In this document: positions 1-19,079 of the stretch, piece by piece | Numbering within the stretch: the first letter of the stretch is position 1 | Layout: every line of letters begins with the position of its first letter | Translations under genes and position numbers: made by a program | The notes under the pieces: generated by a model | Database searches by the model: none | Told to the model about the DNA's origin: nothing | Seen by the model: the letters and a program-made list of their open reading frames with translations, nothing else | Assembly: GCA_035610365.1 (NCBI GenBank) | Contig: CM069435.1 | Location: forward strand, 91,111,389-91,175,388 | Origin: Aquatica leii | Taxonomy: Eukaryota > Arthropoda > Insecta > Coleoptera > Lampyridae | Direction of reading: 5' to 3' | DNA length: 64,000 nucleotides

Positions 1-2880
1 AACTAAATAATGATTGACAACTAATAAAAAAATGCAAAACAGCCTACTTTGACGTCGATAATTTTTATTAAAAAAAATTTGTTTGTTATTGTTTTTTTGA
101 GACTTTTAAGTATATAACTTTGCAATTAATTTTTTTCAAATACAAAAGTAGTTTTTTCGGATTCTAACAGTCATATAGTTTTAACCAAAAATAAATAATC
201 AACAAACTCAAAAAATGAAAATTGTGTCTAAATCTTTCGACTTTGAAAATCAATATCCTTTATCTTTTTTTTTTAAATTCTTGTTATTAAAAACCTACAA
301 ACCAATATAATGCCGATAGTTTTAGTTTAAGTTAATCTGATTTTTCTTAAATAATTTTTTTGAGGTTTATTTTTTTTAAAACAATTACTTTTTATAATTT
401 GTTTGAATAAAACAAACATGATTTCAACTAAAAAATTATTGACAACTAATTAAAAAAATGCAAAAAAATTAAAACCTCCTTTAACCACGATAATTTCTAT
501 TAAAATAAATTTAATTTTTAATTATTGTTTTTGAGGCTCATTAAGTATTTTCAAAACAAGAACTGGGATAAACTTTATTAAAACACAAAATTAGTTTGTT
601 TGGATTTTAACAATTACAATTTTAACCAAAAATAAATAATTTACAAACTCATAAAAACAAAAATTAAGTACGTTTTGAAGACGTTGGTCTAAAAAATTCT
701 ACGTTCATGAGACTGAAAATTAATTGTTTTTTAGCATTATTAGGTGTTAGGTATTTGAAACGAAAATTCCGGCTATTAATTTGTTTAAAATGCAGAACTA
801 GTTCTTATCAATTCTTACAGTCATAATAATAAAAAAATATTAACAATCAATAAAAAAACAAAAAAACGTTTATGTAAAAAAGTCTACATTTTTAAAATGT
901 TTCAACTTTGAAAATCAATACCTTTTATATTTTTTTTTAATTATTGTTATTAAAACAGTGCAGACTCCTGTAATGACGATAATTTTTGATTTTTAAAATT
1001 TTTTTGAGGTCTAGTTTTTTGGATCTTAACAATGATGACTTAAAAACTAATTAAAAGAAGGTAAAAAATTTAAAGACTAGTCGATAATTTTTACTAGAAT
1101 AAATTTGATTTTTAATTATTTTTGAGGCTTATTATATGTTCAAATATGTTCAAAACAATAACTGTAATAAATTTTATTAAAACTAGATTTTTTGAATAAT
1201 AATAGTTTCAATCAAAAATAAATAGTTAACAAACCATAAAAAACAAAAATCAAGTAATGTTTTGAAGACGTCGGATTCAAAAAACTCTACATTTAAGGGT
1301 CTGAGAATCAATTGTTTTTTAAGCTAATTAGGTGTATTTGAAATAAAAATCTGCTTTGAGGTCGATAATTTTTATTAAAATAGATTTGATTTTTAATTGT
1401 TTTAACACATTTATTAAGTATGTTTAATACAATAACAGCGACAAATTAAAATACAAAACTAGTTTTTTTTTGGATTCCAACAGTCATAATTTCAACCAAA
1501 AATAAATAATTAACAAACTTATAAAAAGCAAAAATTGAATACGTTTTTAAGACGTCGGTCCAAAAAATTCTACGTTTATAAAAATTCAAAAAACAATTGT
1601 TTTTTGAGGCTTATTAGGTGTTTTTGAAACAAAATTCCGGCGATTAATTTGTTTAAAATACAGAACTAGTTCTTATAGATTCTTACAGTATCTAAAAATG
1701 TTTCGACTTTGCAAATCAATATCTTTTTTTTTAAATTATTGTTATTAAAAACCTGCAGACTATACAGTAAGCCCATAGTTTTTGTTTAAGTTAGTCTACG
1801 TTCTTTAAAATAATTTTTTTAAGGTTCACTTTTTTTAATACAATTACTTACAAAAAAATTGGAGCCTACTTTGACGATAATTTTTATTAAAATAAATTTG
1901 ATTTTTAATTGTTTTTTGAGGCTTATTAGTTACCTACGTATATTCAATATAATAACGGCAATAAATTTTATTAAAATACATAACTAGTTTTGGATTTTAA
2001 CAACTATAAATAAATAATTAAAAAATTTATAAAAAACAAAAATTAAGTACGTTTTGAAGACATCGGTTCAAAAAATTCTTCGTTTATGAAACTGAAAATC
2101 AATTGTTTTTTTAGGCTTTTTAGGTGTATTTAATTGTGACGATGATTTTTTTTTAAATACAGAACTTAGTGCTTTTGAATTCTAACAGTCATAATTTTAA
2201 CAACAAAAATTATTGATAATAAAAAAAACAAAATATTAGATTTATGAAACTTTTGTGCAAATATTTTACATTTAAAAATTGTGTCTAAATGTGACTAAAA
2301 ACTGTGTTACATCTTTAAATTCTTGTTTTTAAAAACTTGTAGAAACTTTAATGTCGATAATTTTCTTAAATTAATCTGTTTTTTGAATTAATTGTCTAAA
2401 TTTACTATTTTTGATACACAACTTTGTGATTATAATTTGTTTAAATAAAAAAGATTAGTTTGTTTAGGTTTTGACAATCATGATTTTAACTAAACAATGA
2501 TTGACAACTAATTTAAAAAAATACAAAAATTGAGGACGTCGGTCAGAAAAATTCTACATTTTATGAGAACTGTCGACTCTAAAAATCTGACTTATTTTTT
2601 TCTTAAAACCTTCAAACTGCTTTGATGCCGATAATTTTTGTTGGAATAAATTAATTTAAAGATTTATTAAGTAAGTACATTAGAAACAATAGCTTTGTAA
2701 TTCATGGTTTTGGACTCCTAACAGTCGTAATTTCAACGAAAAACATTATTGACAATAAAAAAACAAAAAATAAGTAGGTGTAGAAAACGTCAACGAAACA
2801 CATTTAAATTTTCTCTTTTTGCCTTTTAAATCATTTTTTGATGTTCAATAATTATTATGTAAGTACGTACAAGGTATAAG
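1..2880. repeat. Degenerate AT-rich tandem repeat array
   Basis: No gene is visible. The whole stretch is built from diverged copies of a few phrases. One runs roughly AAATAAATAATTAACAAAC, then a GACGTCGGTC block, then AAAAAATTCTACGTTTA; it recurs near 683, 1267, 1552, 2059 and 2537. A second, AATTTTTATTAAAATAAATT followed by GATTTTTAATTGTTTTTGAGG, recurs near 490, 1085, 1365 and 1875. Spacing varies (about 285, 480, 510 and 585 bases), as expected of an old satellite-like array with internal deletions or a mixed higher-order unit. The array may start outside the window. I infer heterochromatin-like or degenerate satellite DNA; an old tandemly amplified transposon end is an alternative. Confidence 0.7.
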
Positions 2881-4622
2881 TTTGATTGAACCCCAACTGT
2901 CATTGTTTTCTAATGGAGTAAATATATCTAATTATATTTTTAAAATCAGAACTTGCAGCTTTTTCATATTTTTTTCTAAAAAATTACAGCTTACTTTGAT
3001 ATTGATGAAAGCCAACTTTGTCTGTAAAAAGTCGTCGAAAATTCTTTACTCCACGCTTGCTCAAAACCAAACACTGTCACAATTTAAACACGATTAAGAG
3101 GGTGCAAAAAGCGTGAAAAACGGAAAAATTTTCACCGTCGCGTATAAAAATTTTCTTATTCAAGACTATAATTTTCAATTTTCTACGTCGTCTTTATTTT
3201 GTCTCAAATTCGCGACACACGCGGATTACGTTTAATTTGAATTAGTCGCGAAAATCGCTTACAATTTTCTGCACGAACGAATTTTTCCAATTTTCTCACT
3301 GTACGACGTACACTTATTCGCTTCTTTACGAACATTCACCTCACGTTCTCTATTATTTATTTATTTATTCTTTCTTTTCCTAATAAATATTGATACTTCG
3401 TTCTTGATACTTGTTCACAGATTTCATGTAAAACTGAAACTAAAACCTGAAATCTTCAGCTGTCTGAAAACTGTGACTGTGACTATTGATATTTTTATCT
3501 CCTTCTAACAAACACGTGTTTATTTGTTTTACGTTTTTTTTCGTCTTGCTGAGCGTAACGTAACCTTGACGCAGTTAGATTTTGGTTACGGTACGTTTAA
3601 TTATGATTAATTAAAGTTAAGACCAGTATTGAAATTTTAATAAATTAATTTGCCGGTTTTAAGTAACCACGCCTTTGCAATCGAGTCTTAGCCAATAGTT
3701 CGGGTCGATTAGCGGTGCCCCGCCCTTTCGCACTAAAACCTAATAATTTTTATGTAATATGGTGTAATGCGACAGTTTGACAAACTATAAAATAAGCCAT
3801 AAAACATTGTCGAAAATTTAAAAACTCTCATTAATCGCGTTTTAAAAAATCCGTTCGCTTTTTTGTTTTGATGTTTTTATGTATTGCCGCAAAAAATTCC
3901 AACTAATTTTATGTTGTTTAATCGTCTATTTTCGTAAGACGTTCCAATTTTTCATCTTCGTCGGCTCGTTGACAAAAAGCGCCGTCCACCCTTTTTCTGA
4001 CCTAAATATCTCAATCATCCCTTATCATAAAAGTTGCAAACGCCTCGTGCGCGCTCGTTTCGGCCGAGTTATTGACGTCTCATTTAAAATAACGCCGATT
4101 CCTAAATTAAATTATTAACAGAATGCAATTTGAAAAACGATACGAAAAACCGCATTATTATTTAAATCTAATTATCCGCTTTGAAAAAACGACGTCGCTA
4201 AGAAATTCGATTTTTAGGGCAAAAACGAATTGAAACGACGTCGTACGAAGCGGCGCCTTCATCCTGGACCAAGGGATGCTGTAATATGTTGGGGTGGTGT
4301 TTGGCGGTGTTGTTAGCTTTTTTTCGTAAATAATTTTCGATGGTACCTTTTACGTTGTTTTTTTGTTTTCCGATTCGTGCGTGGCCTACTATTTTCCGGT
4401 TATAATTCTGAGCTGATTAAGAAATAGGGGATGGAGACGGTGCTAGTGAATGCTTGTAGCGCAACCTTTTGTTTCAACTATAATGACAATGTGAAAATAA
4501 AACGTTTTTGTTATGCCTGGACAATTTTTTAACAGTTATGGAAGCGTTTTATCCAAAATTTCGTTTTTTTATTGTTAACATGTAGTTGGTGCGTTTTTTA
4601 TGTAGTATTTTTCAAAAGAGAG
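2881..4622 (+). other. Upstream region of the Rapsyn gene, probable promoter and 5' UTR
   Basis: No coding exon can be supported here. Composition changes from the AT-rich array to a stretch richer in CG dinucleotides, especially 3110-3330, 3560-3760 and 4020-4330. This suits an active promoter and untranslated exons ahead of the ATG at 4623. A 79-codon reading frame at 3879-4118 has no recognisable motif and is most likely chance. No clear TATA box or initiator could be assigned. Confidence 0.4.
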
Positions 4623-7600
4623 ATGTCTTGGGAGTCTCTTAATCTGCAGGATTATATGAGGTAAGTATCTTTTAATTTTGCCGCTCCCCTGTTGCTTCTT
4701 ATTTTTTTTTAAATCAAATTACGTACAAGGTTGGGTTACTAGTTAAAAGGATCATCGTTTTGAAAATGTTAGAGCTTGTTCTTGATACCATTGTTGATAC
4801 GTTAATTTTTTCCAATTTCAAATTTTTTTATTTTTATACGGTCAGCGCCATCTATTAAAAATGCCGTTAATCTTGCTTAAAGCCGCATTGCACCGTCGGA
4901 TCAACAGTTATGAATACGTCACGCCATTAATCGAGGATTTTAAACATATAATGACATCACGTTTCGATTTCTTCTAAAATTCTTCTTTATGTTAAATCTA
5001 TGAAATCCGTAGGAATTTGTTTGACCTGGAACTGATGTTTCTCCAAAGCTTACTTTGATGCAAACTAATCGTTGCGCTATGCTCCAAATCTTGCTTATTC
5101 GTTTTTTAGCCGCGTGATTTTCAGATTTTATACAAAAAATGCGAACGTTGTTGCTCTCAGAATTTTTCAGAGGAAACTGTTATAAAACTTCACGACTGTT
5201 ACCGAAATTTTCTAAGATTATTAAGTATTACTATAAAGTTTTTCTAATCTATCGTCAGCATCCTATGAATTTTTTATATGACCTAAGGCAAATAGCAATA
5301 ACCACTTGAACAAAGCAGTAAGCACAAAGATACGTGTCTAGTTTTTAAAACACGCGAAAGCGTAGTTAAATTGTCTCCAACGCTTCAATTGATCCACAAT
5401 CTTTATGAGAATTTTCTAAAACAAGTTTTTAATCAGCGGTCCATCTCAAATTTTTGGTTAAACCATTTTTTTAGCGACAACCACAAAACAGAATTCCGAC
5501 TCTTCTTTCTATCTGACAGATTTGACACTTTATCTGACTTAGTAAATACATAACCTGTAGATTCTGACGTATAAGTATGTAATCCGTTTACGATCCTTAC
5601 CATAATTTTTTAAAAAATTTTATAGTTTCTCAGCCGCGATTGATTTTTGTTATGGCCTAAACAAATCAGTTCTTAATCAATTTCTTGGTAAAAACAAAAA
5701 ATAGTCTTAAGTCGACCCACCCTCCCTCCACTGGAAATTTACCAGTATTAGCTGACCGAAAGTGTACTTAGGAATTTAAATGTTTTACAACCTTTACCAA
5801 AATTTCTCATATGCAAAGCAGTTTCAATTTCAGTGGCGGCTTCACCGTTAAGTTATTTAGTCAATGACCCTCCAAAATAAAAGATTTAATATTTTGCTTC
5901 TTTATGTTAAAAAGATTATAAATGATACTAATCATTTTGCTTATTTTAAAGATAGATAGTGGCACCAGCCACCACTGCTCAATTTCCATTACATGGTCCA
6001 ACACAAATCGATTTGACAAAGCGTTATTCCGTAATCCCAGAGAAAAAGTGTATTTTTGGGTCACGTAAAAGTGTATTTACTGTAGATACTTGTAGATCTT
6101 GACGCATAGGCGCGAATCCTTCTATTATTTTACAAACCTTCGGAAAGTTTGCAGAACAAATTCTAATGTCATTAGGTTGGACTTTAAAAGCGTTTCAAGT
6201 TTTTGATCTACGATCCATTTCAAATGATTTTTTAGTTACTTTCCTGGTGATAACCTTAAGCGGTATTATGTGTCAGTTACATTTTTCTTGAGGGAAGGAC
6301 TGAGCAGGTTTTAGGTATACCCAATAAACTCAGGCTCATTAAATATGTACTCTGTATCCGGTTCATCTTATTATTTGTAAAACTTGAGAAACACATCAGT
6401 CACAAAACAACATCTATACTCCGTGTCATGTAGAAACACGATCGCATTTAATGTAGCTCCGCCTATTCGAACAAATTGTCAGTGGCGTACTATTTCTTAT
6501 ATTCTGTATATAGACATGAAAGCAAATTTAAAATATGTAAATGTAGATAATGCTGGTTTTATAAATATTGAATACAGCCATTATGATTTCAGTCGTGTTT
6601 TTATGTGACACGAACTCTACCGCTGAGTACAAAACCCAACTATTATGTTCTAGTGGCGGCGTTAGTCATCAACTATCAGCAACGCGTTTGTTATCGTCGC
6701 CCGATGGCTCGCGCTATCGTTTGGACGAAATGGATCAAACGTGGCCGTGGGCCGACTCGTTTTCCAGCCTGCACAGAGACGCGTACTCGGAAGTTCGAAC
6801 GACCAGGCCTCGTATACTAACGCTTGGATGTTTTCGCGCGTGCAGAGCCCGAGTCTATCACAGCTTGGCTAAACGAAAAGTCGAGCAGGGTGTGCGTCTG
6901 TACAACAAACACAAACAACCGCAGGCGGTGAAAAAATGGAAATCCGCATTGAAAGCCATACGAAAACGAGAAGATAAATTTGAGATACTCGGATATCTTT
7001 ATCAAGCTTACATGGATTGGGGAAAATACAGAGATGCCTTGGAATTTGCTCACAAACAATTATTTATATCAGAAGAACTTGACAATCCGACTATGAGAGC
7101 AGAATCATATTTAAATCTAGCTAGATCGCATCAAAGATTAGGTGGTTTAGAAAGGTAAGGTTTTGATGTCGTGATTGTAAGGTTCTAATGGAGTTGGGCT
7201 TGTAGAGCGTTATCTTACGCACGACATTCTTTATATAACGAATGTGAACAATGCGCTACAGCAGGCCATGTTCATTTAACCGTAGGTTCAGTTTACATAG
7301 AATTAGCAGGTTTTAATAAGGCGCTCGATAGTTTTCAGCACGCTCACAGAATCGCACAAAATGTACATGATCGTGCATTAGAATTACAGGTGAGGGTTTG
7401 TTATGGCGCACCCAGTCTTTAAAAGTTCGTTTTTAGGTATATTTAGGTTTATCGGAACTTTTTAGTCGATTACAAGACGCCGATAAGAGCGCCACGTATG
7501 CGGCAAAAGCGTACGACATGTCGAGGTCGTTGCAATTGGGCGATATGAATTCGCGCGATCATAGAGCGGCTCTATTGCAAATGGCTTCGGCGTTGCGAAA

Positions 7601-8360
7601 GCAAGGCGAGCTGGGCGACGCTCAAGATTATTGCTCAGAGGCATCGCGCTTGGCGCTCATGTCCGGTGATCAAGCCACTTATGCGCGCAGCATTAGAATC
7701 ATGGGCGACATCTATCGGAAAAAACTAGACATTAATGTGAGTATTGAATAGTTTTAAACATTAGTCCTTAAACTTTGACTTTAGAAAGCGTTTCGCCAAT
7801 ATGAAACTGCAATGGGTTCGGCGGCTGCAATGGGCGATCGGGTTATACAGATGGAGTCGATGGATGGAGCGGCCCGTTGCTTGGAGGCGCTAAGACTGCA
7901 ACATAAAATATGTAACTGCCGACCTTTGGAATTCAACACCCGCTTGCTGGAAGTGGCAAGCTCGGTGGGTGCTAAATTATTAGTGAGGGCGATTCGTATG
8001 AGGCTGTCGGAGATCTACCACGCGCTTGGCGACGAAGACCAAAAAGAACACCACGAGCGTATAGCAATACGGGTACAAAAAGAGCTCGATCTTACCTGCG
8101 GTGGTTGCGATTCCCCTTACGGTCTCGAAAGCGATTCATTAGAAGCACTGCCTTGTACACATATTCTACACGCTAGGTGTGCCTACGAACTCTTTCGAAA
8201 GAACAAGAAAAACAAAAAGCGCACCTGCCCAGAGTGTGATAAATCTAGTTCGCGGTTATATCTAAATTGTAACGATTATAATTCTTATAGTCCTGTACCA
8301 TTATCTGTATGTTCATCGGACAGTCATTGTACTACACATCACGTAACTAGCTCCGTTTAG
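4623..8360 (+). CDS. Rapsyn-like 43-kDa receptor-associated synaptic protein (TPR plus RING-H2)
   Basis: Coding exons: 4623-4660, 6654-7154, 7206-7389, 7437-7736, 7785-8360; all junctions are GT-AG and phases agree, giving 532 residues. Rapsyn is a cytoplasmic scaffold that clusters neurotransmitter receptors and links them to the cytoskeleton. Residues from about 84 (SLAKRKVEQG, then YLNLARSHQRLGG) to about 445 form tandem TPR-like helical pairs. A RING-H2 follows, with ligands visible at about C446, C449, C465, H467, H470, C473, C489 and C492 (ALPCTHILHARC, TCPEC). It is longer than vertebrate rapsyn (about 412 residues) because of an ~83-residue N-terminal extension and a C-terminal tail. 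Exon 1 (MSWESLNLQDYM) rests on a good ATG, a GTAAGT donor and exact phase with the acceptor at 6653; translation from the ATG of MDQTWPW in exon 2 is the alternative. There is no Gly2, so the N-myristoylation of vertebrate rapsyn is not supported. The gene is convergent with diaphanous. Confidence 0.92.
4661..6653 (+). other. Rapsyn intron 1 with degenerate internal repeats
   Basis: The donor is GTAAGT after 4660 and the acceptor is TATTATGTTCTAG ending at 6653. Inside, two diverged blocks resemble each other: near 5420-5560 (AAGTTTTTAATCAGCGG, CCATCTCAAATTTTTGGTT) and near 6197-6300 (AAGTTTTTGATCTACGATCC, ATTTCAAATGATTTTTTAG). This suggests an old local duplication of about 780 bases. A short hAT-type MITE lies at 5831-5977. 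No further exon is supported. Confidence 0.55.
5831..5977. mobile_element. Short hAT-type MITE in Rapsyn intron 1
   Basis: The element starts CAGTGGCGGCTTC and ends GCCACCACTG, matching the CAG...CTG termini usual for hAT elements. The flanking octamers TTCAATTT (5823-5830) and CTCAATTT (5978-5985) agree at 7 of 8 positions, as an aged 8-bp target duplication would. Its left end (CAGTGGCGG, then AATGACCCTCCAAAAT) also matches the start of the 843-bp element at 22586, so the two belong to one family. Confidence 0.82.
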
Positions 8361-8938
8361 ACTTTCAACAAATTCTGCACACTGCGATTTAATTTTTGAT
8401 AATGTAATTACTGTGAACCAACTAATGTTAAGTATTTAAATATTTAAGGGTTTAGCTTTGGGAAAAAGTATAAAAATATTATGACGTTGAAAGTGGTTGT
8501 TTCATTTATCAAGATCACTTGACTCTTTCTTGTATCATTACACCCTATACACATTAAGATATTGCAATTTGTTTTTACGTTGACGAAGTTTCTCTCCAAT
8601 AACACGTGGCCTAATCTAAAAGTTTTTGTTTCAACAAGATGAAGTTACATCACAAAAAAGGGATAAGGATAAAAAGTTAGAAAATAGTTTTTAATTAACG
8701 ATAAAAATATACAATTTTGTATAAACAATTCCATCGTGTAAGTATTTACATCAAAAATTAAGATATATGAGATAAATGCATCGAAATATACAGTATTTTA
8801 AAAAATACATATATCTACAGAGGAAGACAACATATTTGCAAATAAATATAAATTCGTTGTTTAACTAGCGTAATTCTATGCGGCGATTTCACTAAAACCG
8901 TACGAACCGTTAAGTGCAATCGGAAATACAATTTCGAC
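8361..8938. other. Convergent intergenic stretch between Rapsyn and diaphanous
   Basis: This AT-rich stretch lies between the Rapsyn stop at 8360 and the diaphanous stop at 8939-8941 on the opposite strand. It presumably holds both 3' UTRs, which could overlap. No further coding sequence was seen. Confidence 0.6.
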
Positions 8939-15987
<7,049 letters not shown>

Positions 15988-16200
15988 GCTAACTCGCACA
16001 TTGGTCTAATCCGGATTTTACCTGAAAATATGATTTAAATTCAAAAACTCTTTGTAATCGTCGTTTCCGACGACATAACCTCACTTTTCAACACCCACAG
16101 TCAACAGGTGGATTAATTTAAGTTGAATTTTAAGCCGCTTTTGTTAGTACTTACGCGGCGTGTTGTTCGTTATTAATTTTGAGGCTTTTTGGTCCTTCGT
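15988..16200 (-). promoter_or_regulatory. Leader region of diaphanous with a probable 5' UTR splice acceptor
   Basis: Upstream of the ATG at 15987, on the minus strand, the sequence reads ATATTTTCAG|GTAAAATCC near 16020. This is a good acceptor, so the ATG-bearing exon is probably preceded by a non-coding first exon. The CG-containing stretch around 16050-16170 is the likely location of that exon or the promoter. No TATA box is assigned. Confidence 0.45.
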
Positions 16201-17462
16201 GCCTTAACAAAAATTAATATCATTTTTTTAAATAACGGATTTGTTGATTGTTGGCATTATTGTCAGTCAGATCAATGCGTGTTAAACTTCACGGTAAGAC
16301 ATTAATCATTACACGATTGGTCCACTGTGATGGCATCACCCTGTTGTAAGAATTCGGATCTACCTCATTTCCAGCATAAGTAAATTATCAACCAATAAGG
16401 ATAGAAAATTTTGAATAGTATATATAGGGTACACAGGATACGTAGAATTTAGTTGGAATGTCGTTGAGTGAAAGTAATAAAAACACTTTCAGTTAGAATT
16501 ATACCAAAGGAAATTGTGTAGGAGTGATTTTTTCTTAGAAACTGTTTTGTGCAGACTAATTGAAAGAGTTGAAAGCAAGTTTAAACAAGCGATGGAGACT
16601 AAACTTCGTACATTGTTGGCTTTATAAAAATGTCTAAAGTCGGTTCAGAGTTTAAAAGATTGAGTTTCAAAAGATTTAAAGAATTTATTTTTTGGTTTTT
16701 AATCTTAATTCTGGTTTTCAAACGTTTTATAAACATTTGAAACTTAAGTATTAAGCCAACATACCTACAATTGTATTATTGTCTAACAGAGGCGTGGTTT
16801 AGTTCAAAAGATAGTTCTGTACCAGTGTCGTTCGCATGTCATTTTACGTAACCTTTATAAATCATTAATAGTTTTATATTCTGACCCCGTATAATTTTAG
16901 TTCACGGCAAACTACCGAAATTATATCTTAAATATAGTTAATTAAGAATGTGCCAGAATGTGCTACTGTCTAAAATATTACGGCGTGGCTTAGTTTGAGA
17001 AGAAAAATATTAAGATAGTTCTAAATCCTTGTTGTCTCTTACGTGCGATTACCTTAGTATTAAAACAATTGGAATGTTAAATCATTTTTATATTCTTACG
17101 AATTCCATTCAAGGCACGCGATATAATAAGTCAATGCGAACGAAGGCGTGATTCTCAAAATATTTAAACTCGTCAACTCCTATTTGATAGACTAACTTCA
17201 CTCAACGTCTAAATGTCATCGCCAATTAAAAACCTTTGTCAAAAGGTCTAAGATCTCCTAACTATTAGGCTCCGACTGTATATGTAAAAAACTCGCTAAT
17301 CCTAAAAGGACTAAAACTAAGTGTAGACACTAACTGCCTAAGTACATAAATTACTTGTAATTTGTTTTCTTAAACATGGGTACGTTTTATTAGTTAGTTA
17401 TATTTAATAATCAGTTTTAAATAGTGTATAAATAGTTAGTTTTAAATAAATTAGTTTTAAAA
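16201..17462. repeat. Intergenic stretch with three degenerate ~190-bp repeats
   Basis: No gene is supported. Between about 16785 and 17180 three diverged units start with GAGGCGTGGTTTAGTTC, GGCGTGGCTTAGTTTG and GAAGGCGTGATTC. They share internal phrases such as AAGATAGTTCT, TTACGT and TTTTATATTCT. From about 17380 to 17470 a short stretch with TATAAATAG may be a detached piece of the long terminal repeat of the Gypsy-type fossil further right; that link is inference. Confidence 0.45.
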
Positions 17463-17470
17463 TTTGTTAC

Positions 17471-18519
17471 CAGTGTTGTAACAGATACTTTTTTTCTAGT
17501 ATCTAGATACAGTTACAGATACTTTTCATAAATTGTATCTAGATACAGATAAGATACTTTTTCAAAAAAAGTATCTAGATACAGTTACAGTTACTTTAAG
17601 AGAGTATCTAGATACATGTCAGATACATTTTTAACAAAATCATGAAATAAAATTTTAAAAACTGTCTATTTAGTTAATCTAAAAACACAATAACTGTATC
17701 CCAGGCAGCACATTACGTCTTATTGACGTCAAAATTACGAGACGTCAGTGTGCTGCCTGGGTATTAAGCAAAACATTACCTTATCAACCTTAATCACATA
17801 AAAAAATACAAATTTACAAATAAATCTTATTTTGTTTTAAAATTAATAGCATGTTAAATGTCTCGTCATTATATTTCGACGTAGAGTTAATAGTAAACTA
17901 CTAACACTAAAAAGTTTCTCCACTTCTTTGCTCTATTTGAGCTGATGAAGAAATTCAGTGTTGCCAATTGACTTTGTTGCGATTCCCTGCATAAATTATA
18001 AAAGTTCCACAATGACCACAAGTGTACTCATAGTTCTACAAAGTTGAAATTTGTTTTCTTTTTTTTTAAGTATAAATTTGGTTTGATGACATAAATGCTA
18101 ACACGTCACATTTCTCAAGTAATACTTGATTATATAAAATGTAGGTTCATACACGGTTTTCTCCAAAATTCCACAACAGTTTATAATAGCCACAAAATAC
18201 CCGCTACTACATAAAATCTCTAAATTTGGTAGAATTCCATTAGAATTGGCGACGCTGAAAGAGTTGCACTCATAAAATTGTAATGTACATGATGAACTGA
18301 CAGAAAAAACTACGGCGGTGTTTACTAAAAACTTGTATAATTTACAATTTGAGCGAGAAAAAGTATCTAAGTATCTAAACCACTCAGATACTACAAAAAA
18401 TGTATCTAGATACAGATACAGTTACATTATATCCAATGTATCTAGATATGTAACTAGATACTCCAAAAGTATCTAGATACTGTATCTAGATACTTGTATC
18501 TAGATACGTCACAACACTG
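17471..18519. mobile_element. hAT-type non-autonomous element with GTATCTAGATAC subterminal palindromes
   Basis: The ends are CAGTGTTGTAACAGATAC and the complement of CAGTGTTGTGACGTATCTA, flanked by an exact 8-bp duplication TTTGTTAC at 17463-17470 and 18520-18527. This is diagnostic of hAT-style insertion. Both subterminal regions (17490-17625 and 18360-18510) are packed with TATCTAGATA palindromes, the sort of repeated site that hAT transposases bind near their ends. The 1049-bp interior has no transposase. A 62-bp palindromic micro-element is inserted at 17700. The element at 41189 has the same terminal sequence. Confidence 0.95.
17700..17761. mobile_element. 62-bp palindromic micro-MITE, copy 1
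   Basis: The unit begins CCCAGGCAGCACA and ends with its inverted complement TGTGCTGCCTGGG. The interior holds GACGTC and ACGT steps and is itself nearly palindromic. It lies inside the hAT element at 17471-18519. A second copy, inverted and 4 bases longer, is at 48148-48213. The bases just outside are TAT on both sides here. Confidence 0.85.
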
Positions 18520-19079
18520 TTTGTTACTATAGTAGACTTGCCGAATAGATAGAAATAGATCCCGCCCACAAATGTTTTTGTAATTGGTTAATTTAAAGTA
18601 CGCGGAAAAATTACATTAAAACTGTGATTCAGTCTGTGAGGTTATTGTGTACTAATAATCTTGATATTTCAGCGTTTCGTTAACTTTTATCAGTGTTTTT
18701 TGTGTATACAATTTATTTTTTTTTAAATAATCTTTTGAAACACAATCTGATATTGATATCAAAGTAAGAAATAATTTTTTTTTAAATATCTACCAACTGT
18801 AAAAACAAGATTTTTATAGGTTATCTAATACATTATTATAAATCTTTCGCTAATAAAAAAACCTAAAGCGAAACATGTATCAGTATATGATAAAGAAAGT
18901 ATTCTAAATATAAAACTTGTGGACAAAGTCAAAGTATATGTAGTTTCGAAAACAGATCATACTAAATTTACAGCTACAACAGCCGGCAACGTAACCCCTT
19001 ATTTTATTTGCGTTTTTTATATACTTACATGTGAAAATTTATATTAACTTTACTTATTTACATAGATGTTTCTGTATCT

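Noticed and set aside
3879-4118. 79-codon plus-strand reading frame upstream of Rapsyn
   Set aside because: No motif, no splice-site context and a composition that follows the local CG-richer DNA; treated as chance within a leader or promoter region.
6568-6653. In-frame ATG at 6568 as the Rapsyn start
   Set aside because: The upstream ATG exon at 4623 joins the acceptor at 6653 in exact phase, and the 6568-6653 peptide looks like intron translation. It cannot be fully excluded without cDNA.
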